From Thinopyrum elongatum (lineage: Eukaryota; Streptophyta; Magnoliopsida; Poales; Poaceae): DNA of 64,000 nucleotides. The position numbers and the translations under genes are program-made. The stretch covers positions 31,089,996 through 31,153,995 of the forward strand of contig CM022299.1 of the NCBI GenBank assembly GCA_011799875.1. The letters are read 5' to 3'. The notes under the pieces are model-generated. The model searched no databases and was not told the DNA's origin. It saw only the letters and a program-made list of their open reading frames with translations. Shown piece by piece: positions 45,226-55,204 of the stretch (its first letter is position 1; each line of letters opens with the position of its first letter).

Positions 45226-48200
45226 GAAAGCGCGCTCATCGAGTTCATCCGTGAGAACCGGGACATCTTTGCATGGAAACCTTCTGACATGCCGGATGTA
45301 CCGAGGGAACTCGCTGAGCACACTCTCAATATTGATCCCAAGTTTAAACCGGTCAAGCAGTTTCTTCGTTGTTTCAATGAAGAAAGGCGTAAGGCCATTG
45401 GTGAGGAGGTAGCCCGGCTCTTGGCGGCTGGGTTTATTGTTGAGGTTTTTCATCCTGAGTGGTTGGCTAACCCGGTGCTAGTACTTAAGAAGAACGGCAC
45501 TTGGCGCATGTGTGTGGACTACACGGATTTAAACAAAGCTTGTCCGGCTGATCCTTTTGCTCTCCCTCATATTGATCAGATTATTGATGCTACGGTGGGT
45601 TGTGAGCATTTGAGTTTTTTGGATGCTTATTCTGGTTATCATCAGATCAAGATGGCAGTTAAGCACCAGGAGAAGACAGCTTTCATAACTCCCTTTGGAG
45701 CCTTCTGCTATGTGTCTATGCCTTTTGGGCTCAAGAGTGCCCAGGCGACTTACCAGCGATGTGTGCAGAATTGTCTCCATAATCAGATTGGACGCAATGT
45801 TCATGCTTATGTGGATGATATTGTGGTGAAATCCAGAAAGAAGGAGACGTTGATAGACGACTTGAAGGAAACCTTTGATAATCTCCGAGTTTATAAGATG
45901 ATGCTTAATCTGGCCAAGTGTGTTTTTGGTGTGCCGGCGGGCAAGCTTTTGGGCTTTCTGGTGTCTAACAGGGGCATTGAAGCTAATCCGAAGAAGATCA
46001 AAGCCATTACTTCTCTGGCTAAACCGGCGTGTATCAATGATGTTCAACGTCTGGCGGGTCGTATTGCGGCGCTAAGCCGGTTCATAAGCCGCCTCGGTGA
46101 GAAGGCCATCCCTTTGTATCAGATGATGAAAAAGACAGATGACTTCGTCTGGAGTGACGCTGCTAATGAGGCATTTGAGGCGCTTAAGAAGCAGCTGGAT
46201 GTGCCGCCGGTCCTAGCTGCGCCCGTTGATAAGGAGCCGTTGTTGTTATATGTGGCTGCTAATAGCCGGGCTGTCAGTGTGGCTATTGTGGTTGAAAGGA
46301 AAGAGGCAGGCAAGGAATATCCGGTTCAACGGCCGGTTTATTATATCAGCGAAGTGCTTATTGAGTCCAAGCAGAGATACCCACATTGGCAGAAGCTTGT
46401 ATATGGGGTTTTCATGGCAAGCCGGAAGCTTAAGCAATATTTTCAGGGTCACCCCATTACTGTGGTTAGCTCTGCTCCTCTAGGAGATATCATCCAAAAC
46501 AGGGAAGCAACAGGCCGGGTTGCCAAATGGGCCATTGAACTTGGGCCTCATGGTTTGAAGTATATGCCTCGCACGGCCATCAAGTCTCAAGCACTGGTGG
46601 ATTTCATCAATGACTGGACAGAGCTACATATGCCTGAGGAAAAACCAGATAACACATATTGGACTATTCACTTTGATGGGTCTAGGCAATTGGAGGGCTC
46701 GAGGGCTGGAGTTGTGCTAGCTTCCCCTCGAGGTGATAAATTTTGTTATGTTCTCCGTTTGATGTTCCCTTGCACTAACAATGCAGCCGAATATGAAGCC
46801 TTCCTCCACAGTCTTCGGATGGCTAAGGAGATGAATTTAAGCCGGGTAAGGTGCTTTGGTGACTCAGATTTGGTGGCTCAACAAGTCTCCGGTACTTGGG
46901 ATTCTAAGGATCCCCTCATGGCGGCTTATCGACGAGAGGTGGATATTATTGCTGGTCACTTCAAGGGTTATCAAGTTGAGCATGTTGATCGGAGGAAAAA
47001 TGAAGCGGCGGATGCATTAAGCCGGTTGGGTTCTCAATGTAAACCGGTGCCACCTAATGTCTTTCTTGACGTTTTGCATAACCCGTCGGTCAAATTACCT
47101 ACAGAGGAGGATTTGGCTATTCCTGACCCGGAAGCTCAGTTGGTGGCGGCTCTTCATATTATTCCTGATTGGACAGTTCCATATTTGGCATACTTGACCC
47201 GGGGCGAGTTACCTGAGGATGAAACCTTGGCCAGGCAAATAACCCGGCGGTCCAAGTCAATGACAATTGTCAATGGAGAGCTGCACCATTGCAGTGTTAC
47301 CGGGGCGTTTCAGCGTTGTGTTTCTCCTGAAGAAGGCTGTGAGATTCTGCGTGAGATCCATGATGGAGATTGTGGTCATCACGCCGGCTCTAAATCTCTT
47401 GTAGCCAAGGCTTTTCATCACGGTTTTTATTGGCTGACGGCTCATGCTGATGCTGAGGACTTGGTCAAAAAATGTGACGGTTGTCAGAAGTTTTCACGTC
47501 GAGCTCATGTTCCGGCTCAGGAGTTGAGAATGATTCCAATCACTTGGCCGTTTGCAGTTTGGGGGCTTGATATGGTTGGACCTTTTAAGAGGTCCAAGGA
47601 TAAGAAGACCCACCTCTTGGTGGCGGTTGATAAATTCACTAAGTGGGTAGAGGCAAAGCCAGTCAGTAAGTGTGATGCAGCAACGGCGGTTCAATTCATG
47701 AAGAAGGTGATCTTCCGTTTTGGCTTTCCACACAGCATTGTAACAGACAATGGCACTATTCTCTCCAAGGGTGCTATGAAAGAATTTTGTCAACGTGAGC
47801 ATATCCGGCTTGATGTATCGTCGGTGGCTCACCCCCAATCTAATGGTCAAACTGAGAGAGCCAATCAAGAGATCCTGAGAGGCATCAAGCCCCGGCTTAT
47901 GGTTCCCTTACAGAGGACGCCGGGTTGTTGGGTAGAGGAGTTACCCTCGGTGCTATGGAGCATCAACACAACGCCCAACAGATCTACGGGTTACACGCCT
48001 TTTTTCATGGTTTATGGAGCAGAGGCGGTTCTCCCCAGTGACATCCGTCACGACTCACCCCGGGTGGCGGCTTACGTTGAAGCTGATAATGAAAAGGCAC
48101 ATCAGGATGCACTTGACCTGTTAGACGAGGCGCGTGATCTTGCAGCGGCTCGTTCGGCGATTTACCAGCAAGATCTACGTCGTTACCACAGCCGTCGGGT

Positions 48201-48429
48201 CAAGACCAGAACCTTTCAAGAAGGCAACTTAGTGCTCCGGCTTATCCAGGATCAGACTGATATGCACAAGTTATCCCCACCTTGGGAAGGACCCTTTGTG
48301 GTCAGCAAGAATCTGAACAACGGGTCATACTACCTTATTGATGTTCGAGACCACAAGGACTCACGCACGTCGGAGGAAGAGACTCGCCGGCCGTGGAATA
48401 TCGCTCATCTTCGGCCGTACTACACCTGA
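45226..48429 (+). CDS. pol: Pol of Tat element (RT, RNase H, second RNase H, integrase)
   Basis: The frame is open from the TAG at 45223 to the stop at 48427-48429; the first ATG is at 45289. Residues are counted from there. Reverse transcriptase spans 20-290 (FLDAYSGYHQIKMAV; FGLKSAQATYQRC; catalytic YVDDIVVKS at 174). The first RNase H (300-440) lacks the usual catalytic residues (YVAANSRAVS). A second, archaeal-type RNase H (455-585) keeps its acidic residues (IHFDGSRQLEG; NNAAEYEAF; GDSDLV; EAADALS). Integrase (about 680-1000) has an intact HHCC finger (KKCDGCQKF) and D, D, E (GLDMVGPF, VTDNGTILSK, GQTERANQE). Of the pol regions here it is the least damaged. Confidence 0.92.
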   Translation, partial: ESALIEFIRENRDIFAWKPSDMPDVPRELAEHTLNIDPKFKPVKQFLRCFNEERRKAIGEEVARLLAAGFIVEVFHPEWLANPVLVLKKNGTWRMCVDYTDLNKACPADPFALPHIDQIIDATVGCEHLSFLDAYSGYHQIKMAVKHQEKTAFITPFGAFCYVSMPFGLKSAQATYQRCVQNCLHNQIGRNVHAYVDDIVVKSRKKETLIDDLKETFDNLRVYKMMLNLAKCVFGVPAGKLLGFLVSNRGIEANPKKIKAITSLAKPACINDVQRLAGRIAALSRFISRLGEKAIPLYQMMKKTDDFVWSDAANEAFEALKKQLDVPPVLAAPVDKEPLLLYVAANSRAVSVAIVVERKEAGKEYPVQRPVYYISEVLIESKQRYPHWQKLVYGVFMASRKLKQYFQGHPITVVSSAPLGDIIQNREATGRVAKWAIELGPHGLKYMPRTAIKSQALVDFINDWTELHMPEEKPDNTYWTIHFDGSRQLEGSRAGVVLASPRGDKFCYVLRLMFPCTNNAAEYEAFLHSLRMAKEMNLSRVRCFGDSDLVAQQVSGTWDSKDPLMAAYRREVDIIAGHFKGYQVEHVDRRKNEAADALSRLGSQCKPVPPNVFLDVLHNPSVKLPTEEDLAIPDPEAQLVAALHIIPDWTVPYLAYLTRGELPEDETLARQITRRSKSMTIVNGELHHCSVTGAFQRCVSPEEGCEILREIHDGDCGHHAGSKSLVAKAFHHGFYWLTAHADAEDLVKKCDGCQKFSRRAHVPAQELRMIPITWPFAVWGLDMVGPFKRSKDKKTHLLVAVDKFTKWVEAKPVSKCDAATAVQFMKKVIFRFGFPHSIVTDNGTILSKGAMKEFCQREHIRLDVSSVAHPQSNGQTERANQEILRGIKPRLMVPLQRTPGCWVEELPSVLWSINTTPNRSTGYTPFFMVYGAEAVLPSDIRHDSPRVAAYVEADNEKAHQDALDLLDEARDLAAARSAIYQQDLRRYHSRRVKTRTFQEGNLVLRLIQDQTDMHKLSPPWEGPFVVSKNLNNGSYYLIDVRDHKDSRTSEEETRRPWNIAHLRPYYT

Positions 48430-49704
48430 GCCATTGGATCTTCTGATGTACATATTTTTGACAATGTATATATTGTGATCAATATAATAAACCGGCACCC
48501 CTGCTAAAGCAGGGCCTCTGTCATTTTTTCATAATGAGTCTTTGGTTACTTGGGGGCTTCCGGCTTATGAGCGAAGTTATGATTACCCTTTGAACCGGCT
48601 TATAAGCGAATTGAAAAAAAAACTTGGGGGCTTGCTACCCAGGTTAAAAGGTACCAAAGAGAGTCTGTTGCAAAATCACAGCTCAAACATAGGTGCCCCT
48701 TGAGCACAGCTCAAAAATATTACTTGGGGGCTCCTTGATTCTAAAGAACAAAGAGTTTGTGTAACCCTTGTAATAGGCTTAAAAGCCAGGCTTGGAAGCT
48801 AGGTGTATTCACCTAAAACCCCGGGTTATCCTGCCTTTTTAAGTAAGCCACTCCACCCAGGTATTCCTTGAATGACCCACCGAACGTTTGACAAGTCAAT
48901 CTTATACAGACCCTGAACTTGTCAAAGTTAAAATGACGATTGGTTATGTGAGGTCCATCTTATAAGGTTTGTATATAGGTTTAACTCAGTGGCTATGCAG
49001 CCCGTGAAAGCACTCGATTTTCGGCCTGGCAACACCTGAAAAGCCTTGTTTTTTTTCGTTTGTTTTTTTTTCGGTCTTTTTGAGGTTTATTTGATAAGGA
49101 TTATAATGTTTTGTGATCATAATTAATCCGGTGTTTATTAACCCGGCCTGGTTTTTGACTATAAGTCGCCAGTATGAGATAAGATAACATTCGGTGTTCA
49201 TTAACCCGGCCTGGCTTTTGACTATAAGTCGCCAGTATGAGATAAGATAATATCCGGTGTTTATTAACCCGGCCTGGTTTTGTTCATAAGCCAAGCAAAT
49301 CTATGATAATTACCAGTGCTCAAAGTTTGGGTTCTCCCCTTACTACACCGGTTTGGTAAACCAACAGTGTGATCAAATATCACAGGTATGATATATTTCA
49401 AATTTGGTTATTCTTAAAGTCCATCCTTGGGTATAAGCTATGTTAGTTTCCATGGTTTTATATTGGGCGTTATGACCCGTCCAGCGGTAAACCGCCAGAA
49501 CACCTTTAATCCTTTGCATGCAGGAGCCTTGGGCATAAGTGGCATATCTTAACATGGTGGATTAGCAGTGTCATGCAAAGTAAATATGCACGATGGCACA
49601 GCAGAACAAGAGTTTAAGCTAGCCTATTACAAGGCGTTTGGTGCCCAAAAGAATAATTGTTTTAACAAGTCTTAAAGGAAGCAGCTGCTAAACCGGCCCC
49701 CGGT
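48430..49704 (+). mobile_element. Noncoding spacer of Tat element
   Basis: This 1.3 kb lies between pol and the antisense gene. It holds three polypurine-like ACTTGGGGGCT tracts (about 48550, 48622 and 48721) and the 63 bp tandem repeat at 49129-49283. Motifs of the AACCGG/GGCGGTTT type recur. I see no coding sequence on the plus strand. Confidence 0.7.
49129..49283 (+). repeat. 63 bp tandem repeat, about 2.4 copies
   Basis: Units start at 49129, 49192 and 49255 with CGGTGTTYATTAACCCGGCC. The first two are nearly identical and the third is partial. Tandem repeats in the 3' untranslated region are common in Tat-lineage elements and can seed satellite arrays. Confidence 0.92.
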
Positions 49705-52292
49705 TTACGAGTCCTGGCCTGGCTGACTTGAAGGTTGCGGATCGTCCAGCGTCGGTTCATCTTCCTCCTCTCTACACAGTGGCTGGAAGTCAATAGTGGT
49801 CCAATCGATCCTAGTTAAGGCCTTGAATACAGCTTCATCACTTATAAGTGTGGAGGGGTCAACATCAGGGGCATAGGTATGCTTACGGATTGGAGGAATA
49901 AGATTTGGAGCATCATAAGTTGGCGCGTTAACTCTCTTGTTGTTGGCATCATAAATCGACTGATAATGTGAAAGATCGGTTTCTTCAGCCAATTTGCTGG
50001 CCAATGGGCGCATTTCCCTCGTCAAGGCTCTGAGGTCGTCGTTATTAAACTCTGACCCGTCCTCCTTTATGCTCGGGTAGCCGTTTCCCACATCGGCCGG
50101 ATCAAGATCAGTTATCCAAGCTTTGGCCCGAGTCAGTGCAGTAAGAGCACCCGCCCTGGTGGCTGACTTCTTTAGCTCTTCAAACCATGCAGGCATCATC
50201 GCCAGCCTTTCCAACGTCTCCTTGATCAAGGTTGGGGCGGTTTATTATGGGAAGCTGTGCAGATAACTCATTGTACGCCGGTATATAATTGCTCTATAAG
50301 TGTATAGGCGGCCTTCAGTTTTTGCCGCATATCTGAGCCAAGATGAGCAATGCGAGTTCCTGCATCATCAAAAACATCGGTAAACCGGCAGTCTCTTACA
50401 TAATACATGTTCAAAGCTTATGAAGAAATTATTTACCAAATACAGCAGCGGTCATGGCATTTATTTGCTGTTTCAAGCCAGTCAGCTCTTCAGCTACCGG
50501 TTTAAGGGCAGCCTCAGCATCCTCAGCCCTCTTCAGCAGAGTTGACTTTTCTGTATCCCAACCTGCCCGCTCATTCTTAAAGCTCTCCTTCAGTTTCTCC
50601 ATTGCTGTTAAGGCACTGGTCAGTTCCTCCTTGGCTTTGGAGGTCTCGGTTTGTTGCGACTTGATATTTTCTTGAAGGTTGGCGATTTGAGATTCCTTCT
50701 TGCTAAGATCAGCTTGCAAGAGACATGTAATTAATTACATAGCAGTGCATATTCAAAGTCCCAAGCACATACAAGTAATATACTTGGCACTTGGGGGCTA
50801 ATGTTTATTGCGTCTTATCAAAAAAAAATTACAAGTCCCAAGCACATAACAACTATCAGCTTGATGGTCAACCGGATTATAAAGGTCCTAAGTAAGAATT
50901 TTGAGCCTTACAGCATAATTAGTCTCAACTTAACATATTTATTAAGTCGACCCTTGGGGGCTACACAGGCAAAATTGAAGATATATTATTCTAAAGTCCC
51001 GGTTCATATTGACATTATAAACCGGCCCTTGCGGGCTAGTGGAGTTGATCTATATGGTTCTTGAAAGTTTGCAGAACATTCTATTCTTTTATGTCCAGTA
51101 AACTTGGCGGCTAAGGGAAGAATATGTATGCAGAGTTAACAGCATTCACCTCATATCGCTCCTTCATCATGTTCAGTAAACCGGCTTCATAATCACGGCT
51201 CGTGTACAGACGGTTTAAAAACCCAGAATGAATATCTTGGGCACTGAGGTGGGCATAGCTTTCCAAGTCCGCCTTCCACTTGCCCTTGTCAACAGCAGAA
51301 AATTCTTCTTTGGCACTATGTTTTGACAGAGCAGTGGGGTTGTCTGGGGCTGTATAGCCGACACCGGTAACTACAACACCGTCAGCTTTATCATCATCAG
51401 CCTTAGTTGGGCTTGGCGGTTTATCAGCATCACCCATCAGATCAATTTCCATCTGCTCAACAAAGGTATCATGATCTTGCTGTGGCGGATCATCAAGAAT
51501 AGCTTCAGTATTTGTTTCAAACTGTTCCGGGTTCTTTTTCGGATCAGTTGGCGCGCTGTCATCAGCCGTTTTGTTCAATTTGGCCTTTTTACTGGGCCTG
51601 GCCTTGGCTCTGACAGAGACGCAAATAACAGGTTAGTATAATGATCAAGCATAAGGTACAAGGGGTTAGTTAAAAATGCTCACCCAGGAACAGTTTTGAG
51701 GGTTGGAATTTGTGTCCCTGTGGACTTGCCAGAGGATGAAAGGGAAGTTCCCTGGTAGTTTGAATCAGACGGATTAAGAGGTTGTCAGAAATAACCCGCC
51801 TTGGGATAAGATGTGTCAGAAATAGAAGAGACCTCTGGGCGGCGTTTACGAACTGGCGAGTTCGGTAAACCGGAAGAAGTGACCACATGGCCGCTATGCC
51901 GGGTTGTGCGGCGAGCTTCGTGTTGCTGCTTCTTCAAAAGAAAGTTTGGATCCAAGTAAGCTAGGGGGTGAGAAAATTTTACTTTCCGGCTTGCTTGTCG
52001 GGTTTTCTGTGTGGGCAGAGGTTCTGAACCGGATGAGAGAATAGTTACCTCTACATCGTTTGCGCGGCTAGCTTCTGCGTCGTCCTGATAAAAATCATCG
52101 TCAATGAGATGTATGAATAAAGAGCCAAGTGAATCAAGTTCTACCTCTGACTCCGGATTATCATCGTCAATGTTTAACTCGGTAGGCTCGGTGTTTTTCT
52201 TCTTGGCGGGCTTCTTGTGGACCTTGGTCTTGACACGAAGTGTTTTGGCCGGTTTATCCTGCGGTTTCTTCTTCCAGAAAGGAATAATCACC
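49705..52292 (-). pseudogene. Downstream exons of the Tat antisense gene
   Basis: Five minus-strand coding segments follow exon 2: 52292-51785 (basic, Lys-rich), 51751-51684 (small), 51609-51150 (acidic, with SGFLNRLYTSRDYEAGLL), about 50719-50437 (coiled coil: KKESQIANLQENIKSQQ) and 50392-49705 (TRIAHLGSDMRQKLKAAYTL; PAWFEELKKSATRAGALTAL). Two joins fit in phase with consensus-like sites: 51684 (GG|GTGAGC) to 51609 (GTCAG|A), and 50437 (TTTG|GTAAAT) to 50392 (AGAG|AC). A donor GAG|GTGAAT lies at 51150/51149. Two frame changes (about 50262 and 50237) and a stop after 51785 show decay in this copy. Confidence 0.65.
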
Positions 52293-52401
52293 CTGTTTAA
52301 AGATTGAAAAAATCATAAGGGGGTATTAAGAATATGGATTAAAGCAGGAGTGGGGCAATTCTTACAGCTGGCGGTTTATTTAAAGCGCAGAAAGGACTAA
52401 G

Positions 52402-53265
52402 TTATGTTTTGCTATAGTCGGTCACCGGTTCATCCAACATCTTCTTGACAGATTCAGTAATTTCAGTATCAGTCAGTTGAATATCAGTGTGGCGTTGAGG
52501 GTCTTTCACATCCCCTGTGTACTCACACATTAAACCGGGGCGACGGCTTAAAGGCAAAATGCTCCAAGATACCCAGCAACGGACAAAATCAATGCCTGTC
52601 AAACCGTTTGCCATAAAGGCTCTGAACTTTGAAAGCTGTGGTGCATATTTGGACCGTTCCTTTGCATTGAGTCTTTGGGGGAATGGATGTGCATCGGTAA
52701 GCCGGTGAGCACGGTAACCCGGCAGAGGATTCTCGCCAGCTGGAGATGTATCTTGGCAATAGAACCAAGTTTGATTCCAATCTTTGGGATGGCTATGATG
52801 CCTAGCGTGAGGGAAGCTGACGTCTTTTCTCTTCTGAATTGAAACCCCGCCAAGTTCAGTATTGGGCCAATCCGTAAATTCAGTACGGCGGTTTAAATAG
52901 AAGAAATCTCTGAACAGGTCGACGGTGGGCTCTTCTTGCAGGTAGGCTTCACAAAACACTTGAAAATTGCAAATATTGGACACGGAGTTAGGCCCAATAT
53001 CTTGAGGGTGAAGTTGGAAGAAGTGAAGCACGTCACGGAAATTTTTTGATCCGGGAGGGCTGAATCCTCGACTCAGATGATCAACAAAAATGATCACTTC
53101 CCCATCCTTGGGCACAGGAGGATTTTCTGGACCGGGGGCTCTCCAGTGGATGCCTTCCTTTTTCGCTAAAGCGTCGGTGGCAACACACCCGTTCAGTTCT
53201 TCTTCTGTAACCCGGGATTGAACCCAGTTACAGGAATAAAAGGATTTGGCCATTTATACGATAAC
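52402..53265 (-). CDS. First coding exon of the Tat antisense gene (Transposase_28-like domain)
   Basis: On the minus strand, the acceptor TCTTTTCCAG precedes an exon starting at 53265. The ATG at 53251-53253 opens a 283-codon frame. Residues about 30-105 match in pattern the plant 'putative gypsy type transposon' domain (Pfam PF04195 by recollection): IIFVDHLSRGFSPPGSKNF, then FFQLHPQDIGPNSV and CEAYLQEEPTVDLFRDFFYL. The rest is aromatic-rich with a WNQTWFYC motif. The donor at the 3' end is ambiguous: neither CCG|GTGACC (about 52420) nor CT|GTAAGA (52365, beyond the stop) fits the next exon in phase. Antisense genes of this kind are known from Grande-type Tat elements. The protein's role is unknown. 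Confidence 0.7.
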
Positions 53266-53792
53266 CTGGAAAAGATTTGTGCCGGTTTAAGGTTCATGGT
53301 TAATAAGCAGAAAGTGTTGAAGCAAGCATAAATGTTAAACCAGACAGTGAGGTTATTAAATTACAAAGACGAGCACTTGGCGGTTTAAAAGGGGACTAAT
53401 GGTACCTGGCAGGTTATTACTTTCTGAGGTTAAACCGCCTACACGGATATTGAAAGTATAGATCTGAAGTTGGAAAATGGCTAAGTGGTGAAAAACAGGT
53501 TTCACGGATTGGTGTTATAATTTTGGATCTACAGCAGTTCAGATAATGAAGAAAAATTCTAACCTAAAGTAGCTGCAGCAAGATAGTCCACGTGCTCAGA
53601 TGAGATCTCCTATGGAGGGGAGGCGTTTAGATATTAAAAATGAGTACTAAACTGCTATCGCACAAGATTGGTACTATACTTAGATCAAAAACTACATGGT
53701 CTATGGAGGAACAAAGATGAACCGAGATGAACTCCGATGAACTCGTGGAAACCCTAATGGGATCTAGGGGAAAAGGAAGGAAGAGGACTTAC

Positions 53793-53980
53793 CAGGACTG
53801 TTGGACAGTAGTGGCGCGCGGCGGTGCTCTGGTGCGTTCAGGACGATGCAGCGGCCGGAGTGGAGGCATCTCGTGAGGTCGACGGCGGTGGAGCTCGGGC
53901 GCGTGTGGCGTGGCAAGGAAGAGGATGAAGACGAGGAGGCAATGGGGGAAAATGAAAAGGACCCCTGGCCCTATTTATAA
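53793..53980 (-). promoter_or_regulatory. Promoter and 5' UTR exon of the Tat antisense gene
   Basis: The minus strand shows a TATA box (TTATAAATAG, 53971-53980), so a start near 53945 is expected. A GC-rich leader ends at the strong donor CCTG|GTAAGTCC (last exon base 53793). The intron would run 53792-53266 to the acceptor TCTTTTCCAG|G, 12 bases before the ATG. The layout is that of an ordinary plant gene with a 5' UTR intron, independent of the LTR promoter. Confidence 0.65.
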
Positions 53981-54196
53981 GGTGAATGGATAGATGGCAT
54001 GCGCGGGAATCAAGGAGGCTGAGATTTGGGCCTCGTGCGATATTAATGCAAGATGACGTCATGGCGGGTTAGCACAATGTTGTGAGCAGACGTCGTGGCG
54101 GGTTATAAATTTTCATAAGGACTGATGATGAAGGATTATTTCTAAGTCAAGTATTGAAGATTGATATGACCAAGTTCACATCAACCTGGGGCCTAA

Positions 54197-54735
54197 TGTT
54201 GGGGATATAACTATTGAGTATAAACCGCCCAGGAGGGGCCGGGTTATGCTCGTAGTGGTTTACCTGTATTGAAGCCCATGAAGACATAGAAGATGGCGAC
54301 TTACGAAGGAGACTTAATAAGAAGGCCCAAAGCCCAAAGGCGAGTTAGGGCCCATAGATGTAAACCGCCATAAGTATATGACTTATATTGTAAGATAGGA
54401 AAGAGTGGAGACCGAGCCGGACACGTTTATGAGCCGGCCGGGATTCTGTGAACCGCCGGGCGTCAACCTGTGGATATAAAGGGACGACCCGGCGGCGGTT
54501 TAGGGACAGGTAACAGACGATCGGGAACTAGATCAAACGTATTCGCTCCCTGGTAATCGAAACCCTAGCAATACAACACAAAGCAGGAGTAGGCTTTTAC
54601 CTCATTGAGAGGGGCCGAACCTGGGAAAACTCTCTGTGTCCTTTGTCCCGTTTAACCCCTTCAAGTTAACCTAGTTGCGATGGCTCCACGACTAAGTCCT
54701 TCCGCTAGGACATCTGCCGTGTCAAGTCCACGACA
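54197..54735 (+). mobile_element. 3' LTR of Tat element
   Basis: This 539 bp LTR is preceded by the weak polypurine tract CCTGGGGCCTAA (54185-54196) and followed by the target repeat catag. It differs from the 5' LTR at nine positions, eight of them transitions. Confidence 0.95.
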
Positions 54736-54740
54736 CATAG

Positions 54741-55098
54741 GATAAAACTTTTGATGAAATTCCAATTTCAATCGGTTGTAGTTCCATGATCCAATATCAT
54801 CACATAGCCTATACCATGTCAATGCCTTTTCCTTCAAAGATAAAGGGAAGACCTTCTTCTTGATATCATCCTCAGGCTAACCTGCAAGCTTAAATAATCC
54901 ACAAACTTCATCCACATAGATTAGGTGCATATCGGGATGTAATGTTCCATCTCCTGCATAAGGATTAGCTAGCAGTTTCTCTATCATACCCAAAGGAATT
55001 TCATAATAAATATTTTCAGTAGGTTGACGAGCAACTCTTTGCTCTTCCGGTTGAGGTGAAGATACCATGAACAAGCCCCTCAAAGTATTATTTTCCAT
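54741..55098 (-). pseudogene. gag: N-terminal gag of Athila element
   Basis: The minus-strand ATG at 55096-55098 opens a frame with MHLIYVDEVCGLFKLAG. It continues past a TAG (54877-54879) into FPLSLKEKALTWYRLCDDIG and is cut by the Tat insertion. Removing Tat and one catag repeat joins it in frame to 41340. The TAG is the only stop seen in this part of gag. Confidence 0.88.
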
Positions 55099-55175
55099 AG
55101 TGACAAGTGACAGTAAATTTCAGCATGTAATATAAATGTTACCTTACCAAATTCCACTTACCAAAGGTGCTTCAC

Positions 55176-55193
55176 TCCCCGGCAACGGCACCA
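55176..55193 (-). promoter_or_regulatory. Primer-binding site of Athila element (tRNA-Asp type)
   Basis: The minus strand reads TGGTGCCGTTGCCGGGGA, 11 bases after the 5' LTR end. This is the Athila-type site, usually matched to tRNA-Asp. Confidence 0.85.
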
Positions 55194-55204
55194 GAAAAGA
55201 GTCT

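Larger units (their letters stand above)
41346..54735 (+). mobile_element. Tat-type Ty3/gypsy element with antisense gene
   Basis: This is a complete 13390 bp insertion with two 539 bp LTRs (41346-41884 and 54197-54735) and the target repeat catag (41341-41345 and 54736-54740). The LTRs differ at 9 sites (1.7%). With a commonly used grass LTR rate (1.3e-8 per site per year) that is about 0.6-0.7 million years. A second RNase H domain in pol places it in the Tat lineage. It carries a long 3' region with a tandem repeat and an antisense, intron-containing gene. It is inserted in the gag of the Athila element. Confidence 0.95.

Noticed and set aside
48986..49294. Minus-strand frame with repeated ISYWRLIVK-like peptides
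   Set aside because: The peptide repeat is simply the 63 bp tandem DNA repeat translated; no start context or splice sites support it.
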